A DNA stretch of 64,000 bases from contig NZ_JAUSYU010000001.1 of assembly GCF_030817075.1 (NCBI RefSeq), forward strand, positions 3,410,001-3,474,000, read 5' to 3'. A program made the position numbers and the translations under genes. Shown here piece after piece: positions 53,206 through 63,527 of the stretch; position 1 is the first letter of the stretch; each line of letters opens with the position of its first letter. The notes below the pieces were generated by a model. It did no database searches. It worked only from the letters and a program-made list of their open reading frames with translations, and was not told the origin of the DNA. Origin of the DNA: Arthrobacter sp. V1I9 (GTDB taxonomy: Bacteria; Actinomycetota; Actinomycetes; Actinomycetales; Micrococcaceae).

Positions 53206-54333
53206 ATGGCCCCCGCAGCAGGACTCTCAGCAAGCAGGCGGTTCCTGCATGGCCGTATCCGCACCGGCCTGATCCGCAGCCGGAACTCCCTGCTTCCTGC
53301 CATCCAGATGACCCTCTGTGCGGTGGGTGCCTACGCCTTCGCCGAGTATGTGCTGGGCCATTCCGGTCCCCTGTTCGCCGCCACGTCCTCCCTCATCGCC
53401 CTGGGCTTTTCCCGGGAACCGAGGCTGCGCCGGGTGGTGGAGGTGGGCCTGGGCTGCACCATCGGCATCGCAGTGGGTGACCTGCTCCTGCACTGGCTGG
53501 GCGGCGGGATCTGGCAGGCCGCCGTCGTCCTTCTCTTCTCCATCCTGTTGGCACGCTTCCTCGACAGCGGCACCATCTTCACCACCCAGCTGGGGCTGCA
53601 GTCGCTCCTGGTTGTGTTGCTGCCCGCGCCGGCCGGCGGGCCGTTCACGCGGAGCATCGACGCAGTGGTGGGCGGCCTCTGCGCCCTACTGGTCACCATC
53701 CTCATCCCCAAGGACCCCCGGCGGGAGCCCCGCAAGGACGTCCAAAAGCTGCTCCACGAACTGGCCGAGGTGCTGCGCGAGTGCGGCGACGCGCTCGTCA
53801 ACAGCGATTCCACGCAGGCGTGGCACGCCCTTATTCGGGGCAGGAACTGCCAGCCGCTGGTGGACGGAATGCGCCAGTCCCTCCGCGCGTCCGGGGAAGT
53901 GGCCACCCTCGCGCCGGCCTACAGGAGGCACCGGGAGGAACTGGACCGGCTCAAGCAGTCGCTCGACTTCATTGACCTGGCGCTGAGGAACAGCAGGGTC
54001 TTCGCACGCCGGCTCACCAGTGCTATCAACCACGCTGCGCTTTCCGATGAGGCGACGGAGAACATGGCGGAAGTGCTGCAGGAGACCGCTGCCGCTATTG
54101 ACGAGTTGTCGCTGGGCTTGGCGGAAACGCACGACGGCGTCCGCCGCGCCCACCTGCGCACGGCCCGCCGGGACCTGAGCGAAATCGCCCTGCGCCTGCA
54201 TCCCAAAATGCTGGAGGTGCAGAGGCTGGAAGGGGAAACAGTGGTGATGCTGTACAGGCCGCTGATGGTGGACCTGCTGGAGGCCACCGGCATGGACGCG
54301 CGCGAAGCCCGGGACGTGCTCCCCGCGTTGTAA
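53206..54333 (+). CDS. FUSC family membrane protein (aromatic-acid-exporter-like)
   Basis: 375 residues. The N-terminal half has six hydrophobic helices (PAIQMTLCAVGAYAFAEYVLG, LFAATSSLIALGF, VGLGCTIGIAVGDLLLHWLGGG, AAVVLLFSILLARFL, TQLGLQSLLVVLLPAP, IDAVVGGLCALLVTILIP). RRVVEVGLGCTIGIAVG matches the FUSC pattern. The C-terminal half is a long helical cytoplasmic region (RKDVQKLLHELAEVLRECGDALV onwards). The family includes p-hydroxybenzoate effluxers such as AaeB, and the substrate here is unknown. It is divergent from pstS. Confidence 0.88.
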   Translation: MAPAAGLSASRRFLHGRIRTGLIRSRNSLLPAIQMTLCAVGAYAFAEYVLGHSGPLFAATSSLIALGFSREPRLRRVVEVGLGCTIGIAVGDLLLHWLGGGIWQAAVVLLFSILLARFLDSGTIFTTQLGLQSLLVVLLPAPAGGPFTRSIDAVVGGLCALLVTILIPKDPRREPRKDVQKLLHELAEVLRECGDALVNSDSTQAWHALIRGRNCQPLVDGMRQSLRASGEVATLAPAYRRHREELDRLKQSLDFIDLALRNSRVFARRLTSAINHAALSDEATENMAEVLQETAAAIDELSLGLAETHDGVRRAHLRTARRDLSEIALRLHPKMLEVQRLEGETVVMLYRPLMVDLLEATGMDAREARDVLPAL

Positions 54334-54345
54334 CCAGCCGGTGGT

Positions 54346-55212
54346 TCAGCTGCCGGTTTCGGCGCCCTGGTTGAGGCGAAGGTCGTCAGCCATCCGGGCC
54401 ACGTGAAGGGTCAGGTAGGTTACCTCGTCATCGGTGAGGGGCTCGCCGAGCCGGAGTTCCAGGACGGCCTGCAGCTTCAGGGCAGTGCCGAAGGCCTCGG
54501 GGTAGGCTTCGCGGATGGCGGACCCCAGTCCGGTTGATCCTTCCGCCAACTGCCGCCCGGTGTGTGCACGGACGAAGAAGTAGCGCAGGTGGGTGATAAA
54601 GCGGGCGGCGTTGACGGTTTCCCGGTCAAAGGCGCGGCCATAAGCCTGCTCCAGGACCTCAAAGAGCTGGGCGAAGACGCCCGTCATTTGGTACGTGTAG
54701 GAGAGGTCGCCGCTGGCGAAGCCTGCGTTGACGAGGTGGAGTGCCACTGCAACCGACTCGTCGCGGGGCAGCTGTTCCTCGAGTCTGTCGTTGACGAAAT
54801 CGACGATTTGCTGCCCCATCCGCAGCTCATCCGGGTAAAGGTGGGCAACCTCGGCCCGGAGCGGGTATTCAATGTTCAGGCCCTGCCGAAGCCGTTTGAT
54901 GGCGAAGCTGAGGTGGTCCGCAAGTGCCACCACTGTGGTGGAGTTCAGCGATCCTGTCATCCCCCCGCGGGCAATTTCCAGCGCCTGGTCTGCCAGCGTT
55001 AGGTGCTCGGGCGGGATGGCTGCCACCAGGGCGCCGAAGTTGTCGGCGTTGCGGCCGTCTTCGGGAACGAAGACGCGTACCACCTTGGTTTCGTCCACCA
55101 GCTGGCCAGGTTTGGCCTGGAACCCCAGGCCGCGGCCGGTGAGGATGACCTCTCCCCTGTCGGCGGCGCGGGCGAGGACGACGTTGTTGTTGAAAACGCG
55201 CAACACCTCCAC
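54346..55212 (-). CDS. licT: BglG/LicT family transcriptional antiterminator
   Basis: 288 residues from GTG with AAAGGAGG upstream. The N-terminal CAT RNA-binding domain (EVLRVFNNNVVLARAADRGEVILTGRGLGFQAKPGQ, about 1-55) is followed by PRD1 (about 70-170, ALADHLSFAIKRLRQG) and PRD2 (about 175-285, ARFITHLRYFFVRAH, YLTLHVARMADD), whose His are phosphorylated by PTS proteins. It binds RAT RNA to block termination, and a matching RAT overlapping a terminator lies upstream of bglF. It is third in bglF-bglA-licT, an inverted order compared with many operons that start with the antiterminator. Confidence 0.96.
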   Translation of the reverse strand: MEVLRVFNNNVVLARAADRGEVILTGRGLGFQAKPGQLVDETKVVRVFVPEDGRNADNFGALVAAIPPEHLTLADQALEIARGGMTGSLNSTTVVALADHLSFAIKRLRQGLNIEYPLRAEVAHLYPDELRMGQQIVDFVNDRLEEQLPRDESVAVALHLVNAGFASGDLSYTYQMTGVFAQLFEVLEQAYGRAFDRETVNAARFITHLRYFFVRAHTGRQLAEGSTGLGSAIREAYPEAFGTALKLQAVLELRLGEPLTDDEVTYLTLHVARMADDLRLNQGAETGS

Positions 55213-55255
55213 GTCGTCCTCCTTTCATCGTCGAGCGGAACAAGTGGCGAGCCTT

Positions 55256-55319
55256 GAGTTTCCGGACAGGTACGGCGACTTTTAAAACGCTTTGAGCCGT
55301 CGCACCTGTCCGGAAACTC
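55256..55319. repeat. Long inverted repeat between bglA and licT
   Basis: GAGTTTCCGGACAGGT (55256-55271) and its exact complement (55304-55319) form a 16-bp stem that extends to about 22 pairs with two mismatches. There is no T-tract after either arm. It may attenuate licT expression relative to bglA. Confidence 0.7.
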
Positions 55320-55346
55320 TGCTGGCGCCAGTCTTTCAGACCGGGG

Positions 55347-56810
<1,464 letters not shown>

Positions 56811-58739
56811 TCAGACCTGGACGGTGATGGCGGTCTCGCCCTGGGCGAGGGTACCGCCGGCCACCGGGTCGACGCCCGCCAGCTGGGCGGTGTTGGTGAC
56901 CATCACCAGGGTGGTGGTGTCATAGCCTGCTTCGGTTACCACGTCCAGGTCGACGACGGCGAGCAGGTCGCCTGCACGGACCTGCTGGCCGCGGGTAACG
57001 GCGGATTCGAACCCGCGGCCCTGGAGCTGGACGGTGTCGATGCCGATGTGGACCAGGACCTCCACGCCGTCGTCGGACTTGATGCCGAAAGCGTGGCCGG
57101 TCTTCATGGCCGCCTTGATGGAGCCGGAAATCGGCGAGTAGATGCGGCCGTCCGCCGGGATGATGCCCAGGCCCTTGCCCATGGCGCCCGAGGCGAACAC
57201 CTTGTCCTGGACGTCGGCCAGCGCAACTGCCTGTCCGGCGACGGGGGCGAGGACCTCAACGGTGCCGGTGGCAGTGCGGCTCGTGGTGCCGGTCGCTGCG
57301 GAAGTCGGGACGGGCGCAGCAGCCTCATGCGTATCCGCAGCCGTTTCGGGAACGGAAGTGCCGGCGTCGGACGCTGCTTCTTCCGCCTCACGCGGGCCGA
57401 AGAAGAACGTCAGGAGGAAGGCAACGGCGATGGCGATGCCGGTCCCGAGCATCAGGAGGGCGAAGCTGCCCACAGTGCTGAACGCGGGCAAACCCAGCAG
57501 TGACGGGAACACAAAGGACGTGGCTCCGCTGCCGCCGACAGCCACGATGGCGCCGCCCACCACACCGCCCGCGATGCCGAAGTAAAACGGCGTCTTCAGC
57601 GGCAGGTTGACACCGTAGATGCCTGGTTCGGTAATGCCTGCCAGGAAGCCCGATAGTGCAGCAGGGCCGGCCACCGTGCGGCGGGCCTTGTTGCGGGTCC
57701 GGAACATCACGGCGAGGGTTGCGCCGGCCTGCGCCAGCACCGCCGGCAGCAGCGGGCCCATCAGCAGGGAGTGGCCCTGCGTGGCGATCTCGTTCAGCAT
57801 GCCCGGGACGAGTCCCCAGTGCAGGCCGAAGAGGACAAAGACCTGCCAGAAGCCGCCCATGATGGCGCCGGCGAGCCAGGGAGCGAAGGTAAAAGCCGCA
57901 GTGATGCCCGCCGAGAGGCTCTGGGCGGCAAAGGTGGTGACGGGGCCGACTGTCATCAGGACCAGCGGGACCATAACCACCAGGGTCAGCAGCGGAGTGG
58001 TGAAGTTCCGGATCGCGGACGGGAGCACTCGGGTGTTGAAGCGCTCCAGGTAGCCCTGCAGCCAGACGGCCACGATGATCGGGATGACGGAACTGGTGTA
58101 GTTCATCATCACCATCGGCAGGCCCATGAAGCTGACCGGTTCGGCCTGGGCGGCGAGCGCCACAATGCTCGGGTAGACCAGCGCACCGCCGATGGCCATC
58201 GAGGTGAACTGGTTCGCTTTGAACCTCTTCGCGGCGGTAACCGCCAGGAACATCGGCAGGAAGTAGAACAGGGCATCCGCGGTGGCGGCCAGGATCACGT
58301 TGGTCTGGGACGCCGGATCCAGCCAGCCGAGCTGTGTTGCCAGGCTCAGGAACGCCTTGAGCAGGCCGGCTGCGGCCAGCGGCCAGATGACCGGCGAGAA
58401 GATCGAGGAGATCATGTCGATGAAGCGGTTGAAGATGTTGCCGTGCTGGGCCGGCTCCTCGTCAGCCGCCGCGGCGTCCCCGGTGAGCTTTGTGATCCTG
58501 CCGAGCTCGGCGTAGACCGTGGGGACATCGTTGCCGATGACCACCTGGTACTGGCCGCCCGCCTGCATCACTGTGATCACGCCGGGCAGTTTTTCGATGG
58601 CGGCCGTGTCGGCCTTTGCGTCGTCCCGCAGCTTAAGCCGGAGCCGCGTTGCGCAGTGGGTGGCGCTGGCGATGTTGGTCTCGCCGCCCACTCCCTGCAA
58701 GATATCTCCGGCCAGCGACCGGTAGTCCACAGTTGCCAT
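56811..58739 (-). CDS. bglF: PTS beta-glucoside transporter subunit IIABC
   Basis: 642 residues in the order IIB-IIC-IIA. The IIB Cys is near residue 29 (SATHCATRLRLKL). IIC covers about 105-460 with ten or so helices (VIWPLAAAGLLKAFLSLATQ, GALVYPSIVALAAQAEPVSFMGLP, GFLAGITEPGIYGVNLPLKTPF). An Ala/Thr-rich linker leads to IIA at about 495-642 with the phospho-His in VEVLVHIGIDTVQLQG. It imports and phosphorylates aryl-beta-glucosides or cellobiose. AGAGAGG precedes the ATG, and the leader carries a RAT/terminator switch. Confidence 0.97.
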   Translation of the reverse strand: MATVDYRSLAGDILQGVGGETNIASATHCATRLRLKLRDDAKADTAAIEKLPGVITVMQAGGQYQVVIGNDVPTVYAELGRITKLTGDAAAADEEPAQHGNIFNRFIDMISSIFSPVIWPLAAAGLLKAFLSLATQLGWLDPASQTNVILAATADALFYFLPMFLAVTAAKRFKANQFTSMAIGGALVYPSIVALAAQAEPVSFMGLPMVMMNYTSSVIPIIVAVWLQGYLERFNTRVLPSAIRNFTTPLLTLVVMVPLVLMTVGPVTTFAAQSLSAGITAAFTFAPWLAGAIMGGFWQVFVLFGLHWGLVPGMLNEIATQGHSLLMGPLLPAVLAQAGATLAVMFRTRNKARRTVAGPAALSGFLAGITEPGIYGVNLPLKTPFYFGIAGGVVGGAIVAVGGSGATSFVFPSLLGLPAFSTVGSFALLMLGTGIAIAVAFLLTFFFGPREAEEAASDAGTSVPETAADTHEAAAPVPTSAATGTTSRTATGTVEVLAPVAGQAVALADVQDKVFASGAMGKGLGIIPADGRIYSPISGSIKAAMKTGHAFGIKSDDGVEVLVHIGIDTVQLQGRGFESAVTRGQQVRAGDLLAVVDLDVVTEAGYDTTTLVMVTNTAQLAGVDPVAGGTLAQGETAITVQV

Positions 58740-58767
58740 GTCAGACCTCTCTGTCTATTTTGGGCAC

Positions 58768-58809
58768 AAAAAAAGACCCGAGACGCACGTACTGTGCTTC
58801 TCAGGTCTT
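58768..58809 (-). terminator. bglF leader intrinsic terminator
   Basis: On the minus strand AAGACCTGAGA pairs with TCTCGGGTCTT, followed by a run of T (58768-58774). It ends 29 bases before the bglF start. Its first arm overlaps the RAT sequence, so the two structures exclude each other. Confidence 0.85.
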
Positions 58810-58832
58810 GCCCCGATTCCGGGTAACAATCC
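58804..58832 (-). promoter_or_regulatory. Ribonucleic antiterminator (RAT) for LicT
   Basis: Minus-strand GGATTGTTACCCGG, AATC and GGGGCAAGACC reproduce the BglG/LicT RAT layout (GGATTGTTAC at the 5' side, GCAAAACC-like 3' side). It overlaps the terminator arm by six bases. LicT binding should stabilise it and let transcription enter bglF. Confidence 0.85.
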
Positions 58833-58945
58833 TGTAGGCGAAAATGCCTTCGACGTTTGACTATACAGGTGGCTGTGGTCACCGGCAAGTGCTTTCCCGC
58901 GCACCTCCAGTGACGTGCTTGCGTGGCATCTGGGCAGACGGGGAA

Positions 58946-58968
58946 ATGTCAGGGCCCGCCGTTAGGGT
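58946..58968 (+). promoter_or_regulatory. PafBC (RecA-NDp)-type promoter of radA
   Basis: ATGTCAGGG, eight bases, then TAGGGT fits tTGTCRgtg-N8-TAnnnT with a full -10 match. The ATG of radA is 8 bases after the -10, so the transcript should be leaderless or nearly so. Confidence 0.65.
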
Positions 58969-58975
58969 GGACCCC

Positions 58976-60349
58976 ATGGCAACAAAGACTTCCCGGGCGT
59001 CCAAGGTGCCCGCCTACAAGTGCGCTGAGTGCGGCTGGACCACGGTCAAATGGGTGGGCCGGTGCGGTGAGTGCCAGGCGTGGGGCACAGTTGAGGAAAC
59101 GGGAGCCGCTGTTGCGCGAACGACGGCGGCCACCACTGTTCTGGAGCCGGCGCGCCGGATCGCCGAGGTGGACGCCACCACGGCTGCGTTCCTGCCCACG
59201 GGCGTTGATGAACTGGACCGGGTTCTGGGGGGCGGGCTGGTGCCGGGTGCAGTCATCCTGCTGGCGGGTGAACCCGGTGTGGGCAAGTCCACGCTGCTGT
59301 TGGACGTCGCGGCAAAGTTTGCCCGGACCGCGCAGGACGTGCTCTATGTGACCGGTGAGGAATCGGCAGCACAGGTCAAGCTCCGTGCCGAGCGAATCGA
59401 CGCCGTCGCGGAATCGCTGTACCTTTCTGCGGAAACCGATTTGGGCCAGGCGCTGGGGCAGGTGGAGAAGATCGAGCCCCGGCTCCTGATCGTGGACTCC
59501 GTGCAGACCCTCAGCAGCGCCGATGTGGATGGCAGCGCCGGCGGTGTTTCGCAGGTCCGTGAAGTGGCTGCCTCCATCATTGCCGCGGCCAAGCGGCGGA
59601 ACATGACAACCCTGCTCGTGGGCCATGTGACCAAGGACGGCTCCATCGCCGGGCCGCGGCTGCTGGAGCATTTGGTGGACGTGGTCTGCCAGTTCGAGGG
59701 CGAACGCCATTCCCGGCTGCGGCTGCTCCGCGCCGTCAAGAACCGCTACGGACCCACCGACGACGTCGGGTGCTTCGACCTGAACGAGAACGGCATCGAA
59801 GGGCTCGCCGATCCCAGCGGCCTGTTCGTCAGCCGCACCAAGGAGCCGGTTTCAGGCACGTGCATCACCGTAACGATGGAGGGCCGGCGTCCGCTGCTGG
59901 CGGAGGTGCAGTCGCTGCTCGCCGAAAGCCCCAACTCGCAGCCCCGGCGGGCCACCAGCGGCCTGGACAGCTCCCGGGTTTCCATGCTCCTGGCTGTCCT
60001 GCAGCAGCGCGCAGGCACCATGCTGCACAAGGACGATTCCTACGTGGCCACGGTGGGGGGCGTGAAGCTGAGTGAACCTGCCACGGACCTCGCTGTTGCC
60101 CTTGCGGTGGCCTCAGCCAAGGCCCGCAAGCCCCTACCGATCCGCCTGATTGCCTTTGGCGAGGTGGGCCTGGCCGGTGAGGTCCGCCCGGTCCCCGGCA
60201 TTAACCAGCGCATCCAGGAGGCTCACCGGCTGGGGTTCACGCACGCCGTAGTTCCTGCAAGCCACACCGGGCCGGGGCCGGTTCCGGCCGGCTTCTCGGT
60301 CCGCGAAGTGGAGCACTTGACGGAGGCCCTGAGTCTGCTGATTGGATAG
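58976..60349 (+). CDS. radA: DNA repair protein RadA
   Basis: 457 residues from the ATG at 58976; the longer upstream frame lacks the family start. Domains: an N-terminal zinc finger (YKCAECG and GRCGECQAWG, about 15-35), a RecA-like ATPase with Walker A GEPGVGKST, Walker B RLLIVDSVQTL, the RadA motif KNRYGPTDDVG, and a C-terminal Lon-like domain (DLAVALAVASAKARKPLP, AFGEVGLAGEVRPV). RadA promotes branch migration during recombination. A damage-type promoter precedes it. Confidence 0.97.
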   Translation: MATKTSRASKVPAYKCAECGWTTVKWVGRCGECQAWGTVEETGAAVARTTAATTVLEPARRIAEVDATTAAFLPTGVDELDRVLGGGLVPGAVILLAGEPGVGKSTLLLDVAAKFARTAQDVLYVTGEESAAQVKLRAERIDAVAESLYLSAETDLGQALGQVEKIEPRLLIVDSVQTLSSADVDGSAGGVSQVREVAASIIAAAKRRNMTTLLVGHVTKDGSIAGPRLLEHLVDVVCQFEGERHSRLRLLRAVKNRYGPTDDVGCFDLNENGIEGLADPSGLFVSRTKEPVSGTCITVTMEGRRPLLAEVQSLLAESPNSQPRRATSGLDSSRVSMLLAVLQQRAGTMLHKDDSYVATVGGVKLSEPATDLAVALAVASAKARKPLPIRLIAFGEVGLAGEVRPVPGINQRIQEAHRLGFTHAVVPASHTGPGPVPAGFSVREVEHLTEALSLLIG

Positions 60350-60370
60350 GACTTGCTGCTTGGGTAGAGC

Positions 60371-62164
60371 TTGCGGGTGGTTACCGACGGGCCAACTCCT
60401 GTTGTCACCGGTACTCTGGAGCTATCTTCGGGCAGCCGGAGGGTATTTCTGCGCTGGGGGGCCGGATTGCTGAAGCAACGTCAAGATTCGGACATAGCTG
60501 TGGCCGATGCCGGGGAACTGTCCATCGATGGCCCCATTGCCGACCGCGTCGATGCGCTGTACGGAACGCTTGCGGTCCGGGGCCGGATTGTCTTGGCCCA
60601 ACTGCCCCTCACCCTCACTGTTTGCCTGGTGGTGGCAGCTGCGGCGGTGTTCAGCCCGGCCACCCTGGCGAGCGACATGTTCCGCCTGGCGCTGCTGGCC
60701 CACACGGCGATCTTCGCCGCCTGCCTGGCTGTACCTTGGGCGAGGTTGCCCATTGGCGCCTCTGCGGCTATTCCCATCCTCGACTGCGTGGCCATCGGAT
60801 TTACCCGGGAAGCAGGCGGGCCGGTCTTCAACGTACTCAGCCTTTTGCTGGTATTTCCCGTCATTTGGCTTTCCGTGCGTCGCCGCCGGCACATGTTTTT
60901 CCTCGCCATCCTCGGGGCGGTGCTCAGCACTGTGCTCCCCGCCGCCGTCGTCGGCTCATCTCCGACTGCCCCGGAAATGATCAGGATGATATTCCTGCCC
61001 CTTGTAATGTCGGCCATCGCCGTGACCGCGTATGCCGTGGCCGGCATCGTCCTCCGGCAACGCCAGAGACTCCTGCACAACGAAAATGAACTGGCATAGA
61101 CGCTCGCGGAAAACGCGCGCCGCCAGCACCTTTTGGATGCGGTGCTCGGAGCAGTAGGAATTGGTGTTTGGGTGGTGGATGCCGGGGGCAGGACCGTCCT
61201 GACGAACAAGGCCATGCAGGCTGATCCAGCGCTGGCAGGCCTCACCCAAACGGCTGGCCAGGGCGGGCTTCACCTCGCCGACCGGTCCTCCCCTGTGCCC
61301 CCGCACCTGTCCCCTGTTTCGCGTGCGATCAGCGGTTCCACCATTGCCGATGAGCTGTATTGGGTCGGAGACCCGGCCGATCAAGCACACCAGCGTGCCT
61401 ATTCGGTGGGCACCCACGGCATACGTGCCGGGGAAGGGGAGGACTGCGGTTCCGTCCTGACATTCGTGGACGTGACGAGCCTCATCAGCGCGCTGGCTGC
61501 CAAGGACAATTTCGTTGCTACCGTTTCCCACGAGCTTCGCACACCGCTGACATCGATCCTCGGCTACCTTGAGCTGGTATTGGACGAGCCAGGCCACGAG
61601 GAGATCCAGGCGGAGCTTTTGGTGGTGCACCGCAATGCCCAACACCTGCTGGGCTTGGTTAACGACCTCATCGCGGTGGCGTCGGAGCGCATGGAACTGT
61701 CCTTGGAGGACACGGACCTGGCAAGGCTGCTGGCCGATGTAGTTGACTCGACAATTCCCAAGGCGGCAACGAACGGGCTCCAACTGGTACTCGACGTTGA
61801 GCAGCCATTGCCCGCCCGGGTGGACCCGAACCGGATTCGCCAAGTGATTGGTAACCTCCTCTCCAACGCAATCAAGTACTCGCCCGAGGGGGGACGGATC
61901 ACAGTGCTGGCTGGAAGGAGCGGGGCGGAGCTTGTGTGTTCAATTACGGATACCGGCGTAGGCATGAGCGCCGACGAGCAGGAGCAGGCGTTTACGAAGT
62001 TCTTCCGGTCAGCGCGGTCCCGTGAAACAGCAATCCCCGGCGCCGGCCTGGGCTTGCCGGTCAGCAAAACGATTATCGAAGCGCACGGCGGAACAATAAG
62101 GCTCAACAGCTCTCCCGGCGCGGGTACCACGGCAACATTCACCATCCCGTGCGCTGATAGCTAA
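60371..62164 (+). pseudogene. Sensor histidine kinase interrupted by an in-frame TAG
   Basis: Both halves lie in one frame, split by TAG at 61097-61099. The first (243 codons from TTG at 60371; TTG at 60467 is an alternative) has six hydrophobic helices (IVLAQLPLTLTVCLVVAAAAVF to MSAIAVTAYAVAGIVL) and ends LLHNENELA. The second continues TLAENARRQHLLDAVLGAVGIGVWVVD, a PAS-like domain. HisKA follows (ATVSHELRTPLTSILGYLE, His near 386), then HATPase boxes NRIRQVIGNLLSNAIKYS, ITDTGVGMS and GAGLGLPVSK. A Gln codon CAG changed to TAG would explain the break. The catalytic half could restart at TTG 61133. No response regulator is adjacent. Confidence 0.85.
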
Positions 62165-62202
62165 GCACCATGGGCTTCTGCCCCGCCCCGGCCGGCAGCA
62201 GG

Positions 62203-62472
62203 TTAAGGGTGCTGCGGAAGCTCGTCGGGGTCGTCCCTGTGGGCGCTGAAGAGCCAGCCGGCAACGTCGCTGCGCAGCACCAGGAGCGGGCCGCCGGTAG
62301 GGCTGACGTTTCCGGTGGGAACGTAATAGCCACGCCCTGAACCGGGTCCTCCGGCCGCCCGGTCCAAGGCGTCCACAAGATACCTCGGCAGGTGGCCCTG
62401 CGGGCCAAGCGTGCGAAGCTCATCAAGTTCATCCGGCGTTAGCCGTCCCAAAATTTCAGCGATGTTAGCCAT
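62203..62472 (-). CDS. Small hypothetical protein
   Basis: 89 residues: an acidic N-terminal helix pair (MANIAEILGRLTPDELDELRTLGPQGHLPRYLVDALDRA), a Gly/Pro-rich middle (GGPGSGRGYYVPTG) and a short beta segment (PLLVLRSDVAGWLF). No motif identifies a function. It is convergent with the histidine-kinase remnant (38-base gap) and divergent from the NUDIX gene. GC-rich third positions support it as coding. Confidence 0.6.
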   Translation of the reverse strand: MANIAEILGRLTPDELDELRTLGPQGHLPRYLVDALDRAAGGPGSGRGYYVPTGNVSPTGGPLLVLRSDVAGWLFSAHRDDPDELPQHP

Positions 62473-62591
62473 GACGGGTCCCTTCGAGCAGAGTGCCTGA
62501 AGGAATAACCTAAAGCAGCGCCATGAACTGCAGGTTAACGTTGGACGGGAGTTTCCGTTCGTTTTGAAAACTTCCAGCAGGTGGAGGACAA

Positions 62592-63059
62592 ATGCCGGTT
62601 TTCAGCGCAGGAATACTGCTGCACAGGAGGACAAACCCGGGCGGCCTGGAGGTCTGGATAGCCCACATGGGCGGACCGTTCTGGGCGCGCAAGGACGCGC
62701 AGGCGTGGTCAATCCCGAAGGGCGAATACAGCGAGGACGAGGAGCCGCTGGCGGCAGCCCTGCGGGAGTTCGCCGAAGAAATGGGCTCCCCCGCCCCCGC
62801 CGCGGACTACCAGCAACTCGGACAGTTCCGGCAGCCGTCCGGCAAGATCATCACGGTCTTCACCGCGGAGCAGGACTTCCGGCCCGAGCAGATCGTCAGC
62901 AACACCTTCCCGCTGGAGTGGCCCAAAGGTTCAGGCCGGATCCAGCATTATCCGGAAATCGATGACGCCCGCTGGTTTCCGGAAGCGGAAGCGCGGCTCA
63001 AGCTGGTGAAGGGCCAGCTACCGGTCCTGGATGCCCTGGCGGAACACGTCCGCCGTTGA
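62592..63059 (+). CDS. NUDIX domain-containing protein
   Basis: 155 residues; GGAGG upstream of the ATG. It starts PVFSAGILLHRRTNPGGLEVWIAHMGGPFW, and the Nudix box is GEYSEDEEPLAAALREFAEEMG, with the REFAEE metal-binding core complete. WSIPKGEYS before it and FPLEWPKGSGRIQHYPEIDDARWF after it match the DR1025/diadenosine-polyphosphate-type hydrolase branch. It probably cleaves a nucleoside diphosphate derivative. The substrate cannot be set from sequence. Confidence 0.93.
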   Translation: MPVFSAGILLHRRTNPGGLEVWIAHMGGPFWARKDAQAWSIPKGEYSEDEEPLAAALREFAEEMGSPAPAADYQQLGQFRQPSGKIITVFTAEQDFRPEQIVSNTFPLEWPKGSGRIQHYPEIDDARWFPEAEARLKLVKGQLPVLDALAEHVRR

Positions 63060-63065
63060 ACGTAA

Positions 63066-63099
63066 GAAGCCGGTGACCCCAGAGGGGGTCACCGGCTTC
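63066..63099. terminator. Bidirectional terminator between NUDIX and universal stress genes
   Basis: GAAGCCGGTGACCCC and GGGGTCACCGGCTTC form a perfect 15-bp stem with a 4-base loop between convergent genes. Short A/T stretches flank it. Confidence 0.85.
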
Positions 63100-63113
63100 T
63101 TCGCGACTGGATG

Positions 63114-63518
63114 CTAGAAGTTGCCGCCGTCGGCCTTGACGGCCAGGACGGGCCGGTCGGCCTGCATCAGGATCTGCTGGGCGTGGCTTCCCAGGATGAA
63201 CTTGCCCACCTGGGTGCGGTGCCGCAAGCCAATAACGATGAGCGAGGCATCAACATCCCTGGCGACGTCAAGGAACTCATCGGCCAGGTCGTGCTGGTAG
63301 GGCGGCTGAATGACAGTTGCCGTTACTCCGACGTCGGCAGCACGCCTGGCGGCCTGCGCCAGGACGTCCTCCGTCGCCACTGACTTGTCCACCAGGGCAC
63401 CCTGCCGCGCCGAATTGACGATCACAAGGTCCTCGTTCCGGAGCTTCGCTTCGGCGATGCCTGCCGTGAGTGCGGCCTGTCCTGCGGGTGTGGGGACGAA
63501 TCCAACGATGATGCTCAT
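63114..63518 (-). CDS. Universal stress protein (UspA family)
   Basis: 134 residues, a single Usp domain. It begins SIIVGFVPTPAGQAALTAGIAEAK and contains LIVIGLRHRTQVGKFILGSHAQQILMQADRPVLAVK, the ATP-binding GxxHRxxxGKxxLGS signature of the nucleotide-binding class. It follows the TctA permease stop by 9 bases on the same strand, so the two are cotranscribed. Pairing of Usp genes with tricarboxylate transporters recurs in actinobacteria and may signal carbon status. Confidence 0.93.
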   Translation of the reverse strand: MSIIVGFVPTPAGQAALTAGIAEAKLRNEDLVIVNSARQGALVDKSVATEDVLAQAARRAADVGVTATVIQPPYQHDLADEFLDVARDVDASLIVIGLRHRTQVGKFILGSHAQQILMQADRPVLAVKADGGNF

Positions 63519-63527
63519 ACCTTCTCC

